This document shows positions 38,041 through 48,279 of a stretch of 64,000 nucleotides of DNA, one piece after another (position 1 is the stretch's first letter; each line of letters opens with the position of its first letter). A program made the position numbers and the translations under genes. This stretch comes from JABFSA01 sp963827515 (lineage in GTDB: Bacteria > Acidobacteriota > Vicinamibacteria > Vicinamibacterales > UBA2999): NCBI GenBank assembly GCA_963827515.1, contig CAWHBF010000004.1, forward strand, positions 62,001 through 126,000, read 5' to 3'. Below the pieces are notes generated by a model that saw only the letters and a program-made list of their open reading frames with translations, did no database searches and had not been told where the DNA came from.

Positions 38041-39050
38041 ATGGACCCAACGTTGCTGGCAGTGCTGGCGCTGATCGCCGTCGCCCTGATTTTCGACTTC
38101 ATCAACGGTTTCCACGACGCAGCGAACTCGATCGCGACGATCGTCTCCACACGCGTACTCACGCCTGGACAGGCCGTCATCTGGGCGGCGGTCTTCAATT
38201 TTCTCGCGGCATTCGGGTTCGGCACGGCCGTCGCGCGAGACGGTGGGCGGAGGCATGATCGACCTCTCCGTCGTCACCTCGGCGGTGATCTTCGGCGGGT
38301 TGATGGGCGCCATCGTCTGGGACCTCATCACCTGGTGGCTCGGGTTGCCCACCAGCTCGTCACACGCACTGGTGGGCGGTTATGCGGGGGCGGCCCTTGC
38401 CAAGGCAGGGTTGGAGCTCGCTCATCGTCTCTGGCTGGACCAAGACGCTCATCTTCATCGTGTTGGCACCCTTGATGGGGATGGTGTTCGCCATGCTGAT
38501 CTCCCTCGTCACCATCTGGCTGTTCCGCGGGTTCTCTCCCCGGCGCGTGGACAAATGGTTTCGACGGCTTCAGCTCCTGTCGGCAGCCGCTGTACAGCCT
38601 GGGCCACGGCACGAATGACGCGCAGAAGACGATGGGGATCATCGCGGGCGTGCTCTTCACGGCCGGCTACCTGAGATGAGTTCTACGATCCCGTTCTGGG
38701 TCATCCTCTCCGCGCATGCAGCCATTGCGCTCGGGACCCTCTCGGGCGGTTGGCGCATCGTGCATACTATGGGTTCGAAGATCACCAAGCTACAGCCATT
38801 CGGGGGCTTCGCCGCCGAAACCTCCGGCGCTATCACATTGTTCGTCGCCAGCTGGCTCGGCATCCCGGTGAGTACGACTCACACGATCACTGGCGCGATC
38901 GTCGGCGTGGGCGCGATACGACGCCTGTCAGCTGTGCGCTGGGCCGTGGCCGGACGAATCGTCTGGGCGTGGATCCTCACGATTCCAGCCTCCGCCCTGA
39001 TCGGTGCGCTCGTCTACGAAGGCCTTGTGCTCGTGTTCGGCCTCGTCTGA
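38041..39050 (+). CDS. pit: PiT family low-affinity inorganic phosphate transporter (about four apparent frameshifts)
   Basis: About 336 residues when joined, the family length. The PiT signature IFDFINGFHDAANSIAT is at the N-terminus and its repeat GHGTNDAQKTMGI near 38600. Other parts are WLGLPTSSSHALVGG and FVASWLGIPVSTTHTITGAI, the paired repeats of the fold. Frame changes fall near 38237, 38425, 38590 and 38672. Because every family motif is intact the breaks look like sequence errors, though true decay cannot be excluded. Proton- or cation-coupled phosphate uptake at the inner membrane. Confidence 0.88.
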
Positions 39051-39095
39051 TCGGCGTGTGATAATGCGAGCGGTCCACCGCCACGACCCGTCGAG

Positions 39096-39782
39096 ATGCA
39101 TATCCTCATCGCCGAAGACGATCGCGACATCGCGGAACTCATTTCGCACTACCTGACAAAGGCCGGATGGTCCGTCCATGTGGCGACGGCCGGCGATCAA
39201 GCCCTCGCGTACATCCGCAATCATCCGGTCGATGTGGTGATTCTCGACCTCATGCTGCCAGGGATGAGTGGCTTCGAGGTGTGTCAGGCATTGCGATCCG
39301 AGCGCGCGACCGCGGACCTCCCTGTCATCATGCTGACCGCACGTACTGAAGAAGGCGACCGCGTGAAAGGTCTGGAGCTTGGTGCGGACGACTACGTCTC
39401 GAAGCCGTTCAGTCCGAATGAACTGGTGGCCAGGGTTCGGGCCGTGGTGCGCCGAACCCGCCGGAGCGAACCGACCGACACGATTCTGCGACTCGGATCG
39501 ATCGTAATGGACCTCTCGAGCCATACGGTGTCGAACGACGGTAGAGAGGTCACGCTGACCGCGAAAGAGTTCCTGCTGCTCCAGTTCTTCCTCGAGCACC
39601 GCGGCCGCGTGCTCTCTCGCGACCGTCTCCTGGAGGACGTCTGGGGCTACCGCTACACGGGAGGCACCAGAACCGTTGACGTGCACGTTCGGCGGCTCCG
39701 CGAGAAACTGCCGGTGCTCGTTGACGCCCTCACGACCGTCAAACAGTTCGGCTACAAGCTCGTAGACAGCGAGCTGCCGTGA
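39096..39782 (+). CDS. phoB: OmpR/PhoB-type response regulator
   Basis: A 228-residue regulator. The receiver domain has the acidic pair in IAEDDRD, phospho-acceptor Asp in VVILDLMLPGMSGFEV, and YVSKPFSPNEL (Lys). The C-terminal winged helix includes LTAKEFLLLQFFLEHRGRVLSRD and GTRTVDVHVRRLREKL. It follows the PiT gene by 45 bases and overlaps the sensor kinase start by 4, so it forms a phoB-phoR pair in a phosphate context. The phoB name is by context and similarity. Confidence 0.88.
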   Translation: MHILIAEDDRDIAELISHYLTKAGWSVHVATAGDQALAYIRNHPVDVVILDLMLPGMSGFEVCQALRSERATADLPVIMLTARTEEGDRVKGLELGADDYVSKPFSPNELVARVRAVVRRTRRSEPTDTILRLGSIVMDLSSHTVSNDGREVTLTAKEFLLLQFFLEHRGRVLSRDRLLEDVWGYRYTGGTRTVDVHVRRLREKLPVLVDALTTVKQFGYKLVDSELP

Positions 39783-41544
39783 GCCTCCGTTTCCGCACGA
39801 AGGTCTTCGCGGCCTCGCTCGGCGTCTCGGCGACGGCGCTCGTCCTGGCGACCGGCATCATCGCATGGGAGCTGCGCGGCGAGGAGCGGATGTTCATCGA
39901 ACGGCGACTCCGCGACCAGGCGCTACTCATCGCAGAGCTCCTCTCTCAGAATCCTGCGATAACGGGCCTTGCGATAGACGCCGAGGCCGACCGCCTCGCG
40001 CAGGCTATAGACGGACGCATCACGCTAGTCCAGGCCGACGGCCGCGTCGTCGGGGACTCGAGCGTTGACGGACCGGAGCTCGCGAGCTTGGACAACCATC
40101 TCGAACGACCCGAAGTGCCGTATGCGCTCGAGAGGGGCAGGTCGGTGTGGTCGAGCGCTACAGCACGACGGTACTGGCGGACATGCTGTACACCGCCGTG
40201 CCTGCGAGGCATCCCGAGATCGCCTACGTGCGCGTGGCCCTTCCACTGACGACCGTCACCCGAGCAAGTGACGCGCATCGGCGCTGCCGCTCTCTGGCGT
40301 TTGCTCTTGCCGCACCGGTCGCCATCGGCTTGGCGTGGCTGTCTTCTGCGTTGCTCAGCCGACGCGTGCAAGCAATCGCGTCAGCGGCCCGCCGATACAG
40401 TGCGGGAGACATCCGACGCCCCAGCCATGACTACGCCAACGATGAGCTCGGGGACGTCGCCCGCGTGCTCGATGCCTCCGTGCAGGACCTCGGACGTCGC
40501 GCGGAAGAGCTGGCGCGCGACCGCGCCCAGATGGAAGCCATCCTCTCTGGCATGGTCGAGGGCGTGCTCGTCGTCGATCGGCAGGGACGACTGCAGCTGG
40601 TGAACCGCGCCGCTGAAGAGATGCTGAACGTGGATGCCTCGGCACTGGGCCGCCTGTACCTCGAAGTGATCCGGCATCCGGACATCTCTGCGCAGCTCAC
40701 CACGGCGCTTCGAGGCGAGAGGTCGTCCGCCACGAGCTGCCGCTCGGACGGGATCGCGTCACGATCGTTCGTCGCCCGGGCCGCGCCCGTGGCGCTCGCC
40801 GGAGGCGGGGGCGCGATCCTCGTCCTGCACGACATCACGGATCTCCGCCGCGCGGACCAGGTTCGCCGTGATTTCGTGGCCAACGTGTCGCACGAGCTCC
40901 GCACGCCTTTGACGGCCATTCGCGGCTACGTCGAGGCGCTCATCGACGAGCCGTCGGATGCGGATCAGACGCGTCATTTTCTGGAGATCATCGCCCGCCA
41001 CGCTGGGTCGTATGGAACGTCTCGTCACCGATCTGCTTCGCTTGGCCCGTCTCGATGCCAATCAGGAACTCCTGGAAATAGCGAACTGCGACATCGAACG
41101 AATGTTTCGGCACGGTCGTGACGGACCTGACCCCGTCGATCGCAGGCCAAGGAGCAGCACGTCACGATGGTCGTGGCGCCAGAGGCGGACGTCGTGCCGG
41201 CCGACCCTACCAAACTGCACGACATCGTCCGCAATCTCGTCGAGAACGCCGTCAACTACTCGCCCGAGCGCGCCTCGGTGCGACTCGAAGCGCACCGCCG
41301 CAACGGGTGGGTGGAGATCGTGGTCTCCGACTCGGGTCCCGGAATTCCACCGGCCGACCTCACCCGCGTGTTCGAACGCTTCTACCGAGTGGACAAGGCT
41401 CGCGCTCGTCCCGGGGGCACTGGGCTCGGCCTCGCCATCGTTCGGCATCTGGTCGAGCTGCACGGAGGCACTGTGAAGGCGGAGAACGGGTCAGGAGGCG
41501 GAGCCAGGTTCACAGTCACCCTGCCTGCCCAGCCTGATGCGTAA
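39779..41544 (+). CDS. phoR: PhoR-like sensor histidine kinase (about four apparent frameshifts)
   Basis: About 588 residues joined. Features are an N-terminal membrane helix (ASLGVSATALVLATGIIAWE), a periplasmic part, a second helix (FALAAPVAIGLAWLSSALL), HAMP, PAS (MEAILSGMVEGVLVVDRQG), the H-box VSHELRTPLTAIRGYVEAL, and an ATPase domain with IVRNLVENAVNYSPE, SDSGPGIPPADL and GGTGLGLAIVRHL. Frame changes are near 40133, 41005, 41108 and 41150. Domain order matches PhoR. It overlaps phoB by ATGA. Confidence 0.85.
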
Positions 41545-41558
41545 CAGGACACCAATGC

Positions 41559-41707
41559 GCCGGGTCCGCTACGCGGAACCCGGCCTACGTACGTCGAGCG
41601 GACCCGTGCGTGCCGGACACTGATGCGCCGGGTCCGTTGCGCGGTACGGGGCGTGCGCAGGTCGAGCGGCCTCATACGTAGGGCGGGTGCCGCGTAGCGG
41701 ACCCGCC
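41559..41707. repeat. Three family G palindromes in a short intergenic gap
   Basis: GCCGGGTCCGCTACGCGG (from 41559 to 41584), GCCGGGTCCGTTGCGCGG (from 41627) and GGCGGGTGCCGCGTAGCGG (from 41682 to 41707), each separated by unrelated sequence with CGTACGTCGAGCGG-like words. Fills the 172-base gap between phoR and the DDAH gene and reaches to within 10 bases of its start. Confidence 0.65.
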
Positions 41708-41716
41708 GGTGCAATC

Positions 41717-42484
41717 ATGCTGATGGCGATTACCCGGGAGATTAGTGCGGCGTTGGACGAGTGCGAACTCACGTACCTGCCGCGTGTCCCGATCGACGTC
41801 GACAGAGCCAGGGCGCAGCACACGGCGTACGAGTGGGCGCTCGTCGAGGCTGGATGTACCGTTCGCCGGCTCGACTCGGGTCCTGACATGCCCGACGCCG
41901 TCTTCGTCGAAGATATCGCCGTCGTGATCGCCGAAGGAGCAATCCTCACTCGACCGGGGTCAGAAGCGAGACGGATCGAGACAGCAGGGGTGGTCGCCTC
42001 CCTCGTGCGGCACGGGCTACGCCTACAGGAGATTCGGAGCCCAGGGACGCTCGACGGCGGCGACGTGCTCGTCATCGGCCGCCGCGTCTTCGTCGGTCTC
42101 TCCGCGCGCACCAACAGGGCTGGCGCCGACCAGCTCGTCGGCATCCTCGATGCGGTCGGCTACACCGTGAGCATGGTGCCAGTCCGCGGCTGCCTGCACT
42201 TGAAATCCGCGGTCACGGCCATCGCTCCAGATACCGTGTTGATCAATCGAGAGTGGGTGTCCGCCGAAGTGTTCGACGGACTTTCGCTGGTGGACGTCGA
42301 CCCTCTCGAACCGCACGCGGCCAATGCCCTCGCGGTCGGAAGCATCGTGATCTACCCCGCGTCATTTCCACGAACGCAGGAGAAGCTGGAACACCGCGAC
42401 CTCCGCCTGCGGATCGTCGAGATCGACGAGCTGCAGAAGGCGGAAGGCGCGGTGACGTGCTGTAGTCTGGTTTTCGAGCGCTGA
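41717..42484 (+). CDS. Dimethylarginine dimethylaminohydrolase (DDAH) family protein
   Basis: A 255-residue guanidino-group-modifying enzyme. It shows MPDAVFVEDIAVV, GTLDGGDVLVIGR, FVGLSARTNRAGADQL, the catalytic His segment GCLHLKSAVTAI and the catalytic Cys near the end in AVTCCSLVFER. DDAH converts methylated arginines to citrulline; bacterial relatives also act on arginine-like compounds. The start at 41717 (or 41723) has no clear ribosome site because a family G palindrome lies directly upstream. Cytoplasmic, single-gene unit. Confidence 0.9.
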   Translation: MLMAITREISAALDECELTYLPRVPIDVDRARAQHTAYEWALVEAGCTVRRLDSGPDMPDAVFVEDIAVVIAEGAILTRPGSEARRIETAGVVASLVRHGLRLQEIRSPGTLDGGDVLVIGRRVFVGLSARTNRAGADQLVGILDAVGYTVSMVPVRGCLHLKSAVTAIAPDTVLINREWVSAEVFDGLSLVDVDPLEPHAANALAVGSIVIYPASFPRTQEKLEHRDLRLRIVEIDELQKAEGAVTCCSLVFER

Positions 42485-42506
42485 CGACCGAAAGCCACTT
42501 CCTCAA

Positions 42507-42633
42507 TGTAGAGCGCGGCCTTCAGGCCGCGCGATCGTCAGCCGCGCACGCTAAAGCGTGCGCTCTACACTGGCCGAGAGCCCAAAGCCCCAAGCCCGAG
42601 CCCAGAGCCCCAGGCCCCAGAGCCCAGAGCCTC
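42507..42633. repeat. Family A paired hairpin followed by a family C tract, between convergent genes
   Basis: TGTAGAGCGCGGCCTTCAGG with its arm, then GCGCACGCTAAAGCGTGCGC and TCTACA (42507-42569), here in inverted order relative to the copy at 1849. From 42575 to 42633 are GAGCCCAAAGCCC and CCCAGAGCC units (family C). The block separates the convergent DDAH and TonB-receptor genes and may terminate both. Confidence 0.75.
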
Positions 42634-45600
42634 TTAGAACAAATACCGAATCGAGATCTGCGTCTGCCGTGCCGTGCCGAGCCCGACGGTCCGGTTGAGC
42701 GGCCCCAGCATGTAGCCGAAGGTACCGGCTTGTGCGTCGGTGAAGGGCACGCCCGGTGTTCCGTTCGGCAACGAGGCTGCCGGGTTTTCGTAGTTCAGCC
42801 GATTCACGATGTTGAACATTTCCACGCGGATCTGGAGACCCTGCGTATCCATGAACCGGAAGTCCTTGCTGAACATCAGGTCGGCCTGCCAGAAGCTCGG
42901 GCCACGCAGTGCGTTCCGCGCAAGGTTGCCGAACGTACCTGGCTGGGGCGTCGTGAACGCGGCCGGGTTGATCCAGCGAACGCCGTCCTTGAGATACGGG
43001 TCGACGCCCGGGACCATGTCGGGACGTTGCGTGCCTCGGCTGTTGCCGCCGGGAATGTTCGTCACGGTCGCCCCATTCACGGTCAGCGTTGTCCGGACGG
43101 GCAATGGTCACGTTGATCGGCACGCCGCTTCGAGCATTGACGATGCCGCCGACACGCCAACCGCCCTTCAGAAGACCTTCACCAGGAATGAGGTACGTCA
43201 GCGAACCGTTGAACGTGTGCGGGATGTCCTGCGGGTTCGTGCCGTACTCGGTCTCGTAGTCGAACGTGTTCTGCGTCGTCGCGGCCTCGTTGGAGCCCTG
43301 CGTCGTGCCCTTGTTCCTCGAGAACTGGTACTGCAATCCCCCGGTGAAGCCCGACTGGAATCGACGCGTCGTGCTGATCTGCAGCGCGTCGTAGGAGGCA
43401 TAGCCGCAGCCGCTGATCGCCTGATTGTTGATGGTCAGACCGTCCAGGCACCCGGACGTCTTGTAGTCGACCTGTCCGACCGCCGGGTCCTGCCGGGTGC
43501 GCGTATTGAAGTCGAGCGTGTTCGAAACGCCCCTGAGGAACATGTCCTTGCCGCGGCTGCCGGTATAGCCAACCGTCAGATTGATCGCGCCCGGCAGTTC
43601 GCGTGACACGCTCCCGCCGTACTGGACGTTGTACTCGTCCGGACGCTCATGCGTATAGCCGCGAACCGACAAGAGGTTGCGATAGGCGGACTCGGGCACC
43701 GGATAGGCCAGGCCGTTGTTCGGAATGTCCGCGGTCTGCACGCGGCGTCGCTCGATGTAGTTCTCGATCGGCTGAATGCGATCCTCGAACTGACCGGGAC
43801 CGTAGAAGAACCCGAAGCCGCCCCTCAGCGCGGTCTTGTCGTCCAGCGCGTACGTCGCCGAGAGGCGCGGCGAAAAGTTGTTCCTGTCCGGGTTGTAGAA
43901 GTTGTCGGCATCGGAGCTGAACGCGTTGTCCTCGACGAAGAACGGCTTGGCCAATCCGTCCTTCTCCTTGACGACCGAGTAGTAGTCGTACCGCATACCG
44001 AGGTCGAGCGTAAGCCTGCTGCTCGCACGCCACGTGTCCTGGACGAACCCGATGAGGTAGAACTGCTTGGGCGTGAACACTGGCGAGTCCAGCGCCACCT
44101 GAATGGCCGCCGGACGGTTGTCGATGAAATCGGTCACGCTGTTGAACGTGAGTTCGTCGCTACCGCGGAACTCGAACTGCGAAGCGATGTCGCGATACTC
44201 GAATCCGCCCTTCACCGTGTGCGGTCCCCTGTTCCACGTCACGGCATCGTTGAACGACAACGACATCGGGTCGAACACGGAGCCGGTGGTCGAGGAGGCG
44301 CTCGTCGCGCGGATGAGCAAGCCGCTGCGCGCGATACCGGTGGTGCCCCGCGCGTCAATCGAGGCCGACGTGACCGTGCCGGAGAGGGAGACACCGAGCG
44401 GGTCATACCCATCGACCGCGGCGAAGGCCAGAGCACTCGTCTGCGGGCCGTTGTACCCCACTTTGACCTCGTTCACCAGAGAGCTGCCGTGGAGACTCTG
44501 GTAGTTGACCATCACGTTCTGCGGCGTCTGCTTCGCCAGCACGCGACGCGGCGTCACCGTGCGATCCGGCGTGTCGACTTCGCCGTCGCTCCCCTGATAC
44601 CTCACGTAGAAGGACTGGGAATCCGACAGCCGTTGGTCGAAGCGCAGCGACACAGTGGTCTCCTCTTGCTTGGCCTCGGTGTTGAGAGAGGCCAGATCCA
44701 GCAACGGATTCGACGTGGGGGTCGTGCCCACGGGGAAGCCATTGAGAAGCGGTGCCACGGCGCGGGTGCGCTCCGGGCTTTGCCCTGCGCCCGAGCCAAC
44801 CGGTTCGCCGGCGAGAATGCGACGTCTCGTTTCGGCGCTCGGGACCGCTTCCGTGAAGCTCAGACCCGTCTTCTGCGTCAGCCGCTCGACGCTGCCAAAG
44901 ATGAACGTGCGGTTTCGCCGGAGCGGCCCGCCAAACGAACCTCCGAACTGGTCCAGCGACAGCTCCTGTTTCTTGTCGTCGTATTTGCTCGCTGAGTCCA
45001 GTGCGTCGTCTCGCTTGTACTCGAACAGCGAGCCGTGGAACGCGTTCGAACCGCTCTTGGTCACGACGGTGATGTTGCCGCCCGCACCCAGCCCGCTCTC
45101 GGCCGGCGCGAGGCCTGAGTTCACACGGAACTCCGCCACCGCTTCCATCGACGTCTGAAGCCGGAACTGCGAGCCAGTGGCGTTCAGGTAGCCAGGACTG
45201 GCGTCCCACACGTAGGTTCCGTCCACGCCGTCGAAGTTCAGGTAGTTCTGCTGATTCGACTTGCCGTTGAAGCGGACGCTCGCCCATCCGCCGTTACCGT
45301 CGCTCGTGGCGCCCGTGGCAAGGGTCATCAGATTGGCGAAGTTGCGTCCGTTCACAGGAAGGTTCTGGACCTCTTCGGGCGACACGTTGACGCCAATCTT
45401 GGCCGACGACAGGTCGATCACATTCGCGGACGCCGACACGGTGACCGCTTCCTGGAGCCCGGCGACACCAAGGACGAGATCGAGCGTCTCGACCTGCGCA
45501 AGACCTAACGTCACTTGCCGGGTCTGGGACCCAAACCCGGGCAGTTCCACCAACACCGTGTAGGTACCCGGGCCCAGATTTGTGACCGAGAACGACCCAT

Positions 45601-45802
45601 CGGCCTCCGATACCATCGTCCGAACGGCACCCGTTTGAGTCGAGGTGACCGTCACCGTGGCTCCAGGAATCGCGCCCTGGGTGTCATCAACCAATCGCCC
45701 AACGATGCGCGATTCGGTTTGTTGAGCGGCGACCGAACCCGGAACGACGGCGGTTGCCACCAGTGCCAGCGCTGCAACCAGAACTACGCGAAAAGCCTTC
45801 AT
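42634..45802 (-). CDS. Oar-like TonB-dependent receptor with carboxypeptidase regulatory-like domain (one apparent frameshift)
   Basis: About 1056 residues. The ATG at 45802 has GGAGGAG upstream and a signal peptide (VVLVAALALVATAVVPGSVA). Then come a carboxypeptidase-regulatory-like domain (IVGRLVDDTQGAIPGATVTV), a plug domain (VSPEEVQNLPVNGRNFANLM, GSNAFHGSLFEYKRDDALD) and a large barrel ending in ISIRYLF with terminal Phe. Near 43100 the frame changes between NVTIARPDNA and TLTVNGATVTNIPGG. Oar-like receptors are greatly expanded in Acidobacteriota and import unknown substrates. Divergent from a response regulator, with a candidate Pho box between. Confidence 0.92.
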
Positions 45803-45940
45803 GCACTCCTCCGTTGCCGCCCCCGGGCACGCGACACGCGCGCACGGCAACCGGCGAACACAAGACGACTGTAGCCAGGCACCGTGATCGCGTTGTGACG
45901 ACCCTGTTTCGACTGTGTAAATACCCGGACGAGCCAGGAC

Positions 45941-45984
45941 GTTACCGGCATTTAACGTTCCCGTGACACCCGCGTAACCGGCCG
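45941..45984. promoter_or_regulatory. Candidate Pho box: four 11-bp phased hexamers between receptor and regulator genes
   Basis: GTTACC (45941), TTAACG (45952), GTGACA (45963) and GTAACC (45974) start exactly 11 bases apart. Upstream, TGT triplets at 45894, 45905 and 45916 show the same period in a different phase. The four-fold array lies 41 to 79 bases before the regulator start and faces the TonB receptor on the other side, so either could be regulated. Confidence 0.55.
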
Positions 45985-46019
45985 GCGATAGCCTCGTGGC
46001 CATGTATGTGGAAGCTTCG

Positions 46020-46739
46020 ATGGTGAGTAGTAGTGAGCGCGCGCGCAGTCGGAGCCGTGTGCTCGTCGTGGAGGATGAGCCTGACATCGCTGAACTCATC
46101 AAACGGACCCTCGAGCGAGCCGGAGACCTCCAGGTCGACGTGGCCATGACTGGGGAATCGGCGCTCGATCGGGTGAGCGAGCTCCACCCAGACGCCATCG
46201 TCCTGGACCTGAACCTGCCGGTACTGGACGGCCTCGAAGTCTGTCGCATCCTGCGGACTCGCGAGGCCTCCGCGACCGTGCCCATCATCATGCTGACCGC
46301 GAGAACCAGCGAGGCTGAACGTATCCGTGGACTCGACGTGGGAGCGGATGACTACGTCACCAAACCATTCAGTCCTCGCGAGCTCGCGGCCCGAGTGCGC
46401 GCGGCGCTGAGGCGTGTGAAAGCCGCGGCGGTGGACCGTGGTGAGGCCGAGGTGTACCGCGGCACCCATCTTCTGGCCGACTTCGAAGCCATCGCGGTCT
46501 CCGTGGATGGCGCGTCCGTTCGTCTCACACGTCGCGAGTTCGAGCTGCTTCGCTTTCTCGTCCAGAATCGAAACCGAGTTCTGTCACGCGATCGTCTGCT
46601 GGAACGCGTGTGGGGCTACGAACACTCGATCGAGACACGGTCGGTTGACGTCCACATCGGACGGCTTCGAAGCAAGCTCGGACCTGCCTCCGAGCAGATC
46701 GAGACGGTCGTCGGCCTCGGCTACCGCTTCGTCGATTGA
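46020..46739 (+). CDS. OmpR-type response regulator (second in window)
   Basis: A 239-residue regulator, RVLVVEDEPDIAELIKRTLE with phospho-acceptor in AIVLDLNLPVLDGLEV, YVTKPFSPREL, and a winged helix (LTRREFELLRFLVQNRNRVL, TRSVDVHIGRLRSKL). The ATG at 46020 with GGAAG upstream is preferred; GTG 45996 and ATG 46002 are alternatives. No histidine kinase is adjacent, so it is an orphan here or shares the PhoR-like kinase. Its promoter has the four-repeat array, consistent with autoregulation by a PhoB-like protein. Confidence 0.88.
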   Translation: MVSSSERARSRSRVLVVEDEPDIAELIKRTLERAGDLQVDVAMTGESALDRVSELHPDAIVLDLNLPVLDGLEVCRILRTREASATVPIIMLTARTSEAERIRGLDVGADDYVTKPFSPRELAARVRAALRRVKAAAVDRGEAEVYRGTHLLADFEAIAVSVDGASVRLTRREFELLRFLVQNRNRVLSRDRLLERVWGYEHSIETRSVDVHIGRLRSKLGPASEQIETVVGLGYRFVD

Positions 46740-46809
46740 TCCGAGCCCTTCGCTCGTAGGGTAGTGAAGCCCTGAGGGACATGTCTCCTTCGCGCGATCA
46801 CGGGCGACG

Positions 46810-46920
46810 ATGCGTCGCCGAGTTCCCGGCTTTCTCGTTGCCCAGACAGTCGGAGCCGCGGCCGCGACCGTGCTCTTTCGATGGCTTGCACCCGAGCCAA
46901 CACTTCCATCACTCCGCTAG
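46810..46920 (+). pseudogene. Possible aquaporin/MIP-family C-terminal relic next to arsC
   Basis: A 37-codon frame, beginning MRRRVPGFLVAQTVGAAAAT and continuing VLFRWLAPEP, resembles the last helix of MIP channels (the PGF-AQ-GA-LFRWL pattern) such as those next to arsC genes in arsenic operons. No upstream part of such a gene is visible between 46740 and here. The match is short and made by pattern only. The rest of the 348-base stretch from 46740 to 47087 holds the regulatory repeat at 46997 and nothing else I can support. Confidence 0.4.
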
Positions 46921-46996
46921 GAAGGCCCGGTCGCGGTGCGCGCGGAGTTCAGCCAGTACGTGCCGGCCGACCTCGCTGCGGCCTGAGCATCGTCGC

Positions 46997-47018
46997 ATCA
47001 CCTTGGCGTTACAGAAAC
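46997..47018 (+). promoter_or_regulatory. Candidate Pho box (two phased hexamers) upstream of arsC
   Basis: ATCACC (46997) and GTTACA (47008) are 11 bases apart, with a weaker ATCGCA at the next position. They lie about 70 to 90 bases before the arsC start. Confidence 0.3.
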
Positions 47019-47087
47019 ATCGCACTCGCTTGGTATCCTCGACTCCGTGCGTCGTGACGGTCGCTCGCGAGCGATGGGTTCTCCGCA

Positions 47088-47627
47088 ATGACGTCGAGCG
47101 ACAGTCCTGCGCTCAACGTGCTGTTCCTGTGCACTGGGAACTCGGCTCGCTCGATCCTCGCCGAAGGCATCATGAATCACCCCTCGATCGGTGGCAGGAG
47201 GTTCCGCGCCTTCAGCGCTGGAAGCCACCCGAAGGGCATGGTCGAGCCTCTCGCGCTCGACGTCCTTCGACAGCACGGCATCTCCACCGACGGGCTTCGT
47301 AGCAAGAGCTGGGACGAGTTCAGCGGACCAGACGCGCCGCGTCTGCATTTCGTCTTCACCGTGTGCGATCGCGCTGCGGCGGAACAGTGTCCGCTCTGGC
47401 CAGGAACACCGATGACTGCGCGATGGGCGGTGCCCGATCCGTCCGTTGAAACGACCTCGGACGAAGCGAGACGACGGGCGTTCCGTGAGGCGGCCTTGGT
47501 TCTGAGGCGGCGTATCGAACTTTTTGCCAGCCTTCCACTCGAGAGCCTGGTCGGCCTCGCGCTGCAGGAACGCCTCGACGCGATCGGCCACGAACAGCCG
47601 TCTACGCCCGATTCTCTGCCCGGATGA
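47088..47627 (+). CDS. arsC: Arsenate reductase of the low-molecular-weight phosphatase type (ArsC)
   Basis: A 179-residue protein. The N-terminal P-loop FLCTGNSARSILAEGIM matches CX5R, and FTVCDRAAAEQCPLWPG supplies the two further Cys used by thioredoxin-coupled arsenate reductases; DPS after the W-x-V-P segment supplies the general acid. Length is longer than the usual 135-145 residues by a C-terminal helical tail. A relic resembling an aquaporin is just upstream, as in arsenic operons. Some relatives are protein tyrosine phosphatases, but the Cys pair favours ArsC. Convergent overlap of 26 bases with the next gene. Confidence 0.88.
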   Translation: MTSSDSPALNVLFLCTGNSARSILAEGIMNHPSIGGRRFRAFSAGSHPKGMVEPLALDVLRQHGISTDGLRSKSWDEFSGPDAPRLHFVFTVCDRAAAEQCPLWPGTPMTARWAVPDPSVETTSDEARRRAFREAALVLRRRIELFASLPLESLVGLALQERLDAIGHEQPSTPDSLPG

Positions 47628-47850
47628 AGCCGTCGCGAGAACGGACGAGGAAGCGGTTCTCGACGAGCATCGCGAGCACTTCGCTGCAGAACAAGGTATC
47701 GTACGCCCAGAGGCGGGCGGCCTGCGGCAGCGTCAACCTCAGGTCGGGCATCTCCAGGAAATCAGACTGCGCTCGGCGAACCGCATTGTCGAGCGCCGCG
47801 TCTATATCAACGTCGCGGACGTGGAGCTTGGTCACGTGGCTTTCTCCCAT
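47602..47850 (-). CDS. Small conserved hypothetical protein, possible winged-helix type
   Basis: An 82-residue protein: MPDLRLTLPQAARLWAYDTL followed by a segment ending FLVRSRDGFIRA. The helix-turn-helix plus wing pattern recalls small putative DNA-binding proteins frequent in Acidobacteriota. The ATG at 47850 is used; a GTG at 47838 with GGAGAAA upstream is an alternative start. Overlaps the 3' end of arsC convergently. Candidate Pho repeats lie just upstream. Confidence 0.55.
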   Translation of the reverse strand: MGESHVTKLHVRDVDIDAALDNAVRRAQSDFLEMPDLRLTLPQAARLWAYDTLFCSEVLAMLVENRFLVRSRDGFIRAENRA

Positions 47851-47871
47851 CACTGACCTTAGCAACCGCTG

Positions 47872-47910
47872 GTCAAGATCTCGTGACCGGCACATCACCT
47901 TCCTGTAACG
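47872..47910. promoter_or_regulatory. Candidate Pho box: four phased hexamers between divergent small genes
   Basis: GTCAAG (47872), GTGACC (47883), ATCACC (47894) and GTAACG (47905) start exactly 11 bases apart, 22 bases before the minus-strand gene start (47850) and 140 bases before the plus-strand gene at 48050. Same pattern as at 45941. Confidence 0.5.
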
Positions 47911-48049
47911 CATAGCGGTCACAATCTCCACCTCCGAACCCACAGCCCAAGCGTTGTGTGGACGTGACGTGACCGTCGTGGCACGGTCGCACGGCCCTGC
48001 TATACCTGACTCGCGCGCCTGAAACGCGCCACAGACAGGAGCCGAATCA

Positions 48050-48274
48050 ATGTCCTACAACTTGACGATCCCTTGTGGATGCTCGGTCTACGTCTCGTGC
48101 CATCCGCACACTCGCGTCGCGCATGCCCGAATCGTCGAGCGGCGCGGCACCGCCTGTCCCACGCGACGACACGTCGTCGGCGCTCGCGTGTGGCTCTGGG
48201 AACTCTTGCCTGACCCGTTCGTACTTACGAGTCCGGTGTATGCCGTCGAGGAAGGTCTGCTGCAGCTCTTGTAG
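48050..48274 (+). CDS. Small Cys-containing conserved hypothetical protein
   Basis: A 74-residue protein beginning MSYNLTIPCGCSVYVSCHPH, then VIERR-like RIVERRGTACPTRRHVVGAR and WLWELLPDP. AGGAG lies 9 bases upstream. The CGC...C-H spacing could bind metal, but there is no second proven pair. The layout recalls short proteins of similar length in related genomes. The opposite strand here was read as part of a glycosyltransferase relic only beyond 48280. Confidence 0.5.
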   Translation: MSYNLTIPCGCSVYVSCHPHTRVAHARIVERRGTACPTRRHVVGARVWLWELLPDPFVLTSPVYAVEEGLLQLL

Positions 48275-48279
48275 CTGGG

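Noticed and set aside
46781..47302. A 173-codon plus-strand frame before arsC
   Set aside because: It is Arg/Ser-rich with no ribosome site, and runs over the start of arsC in another frame; only a short MIP-like piece in a different frame looked meaningful.
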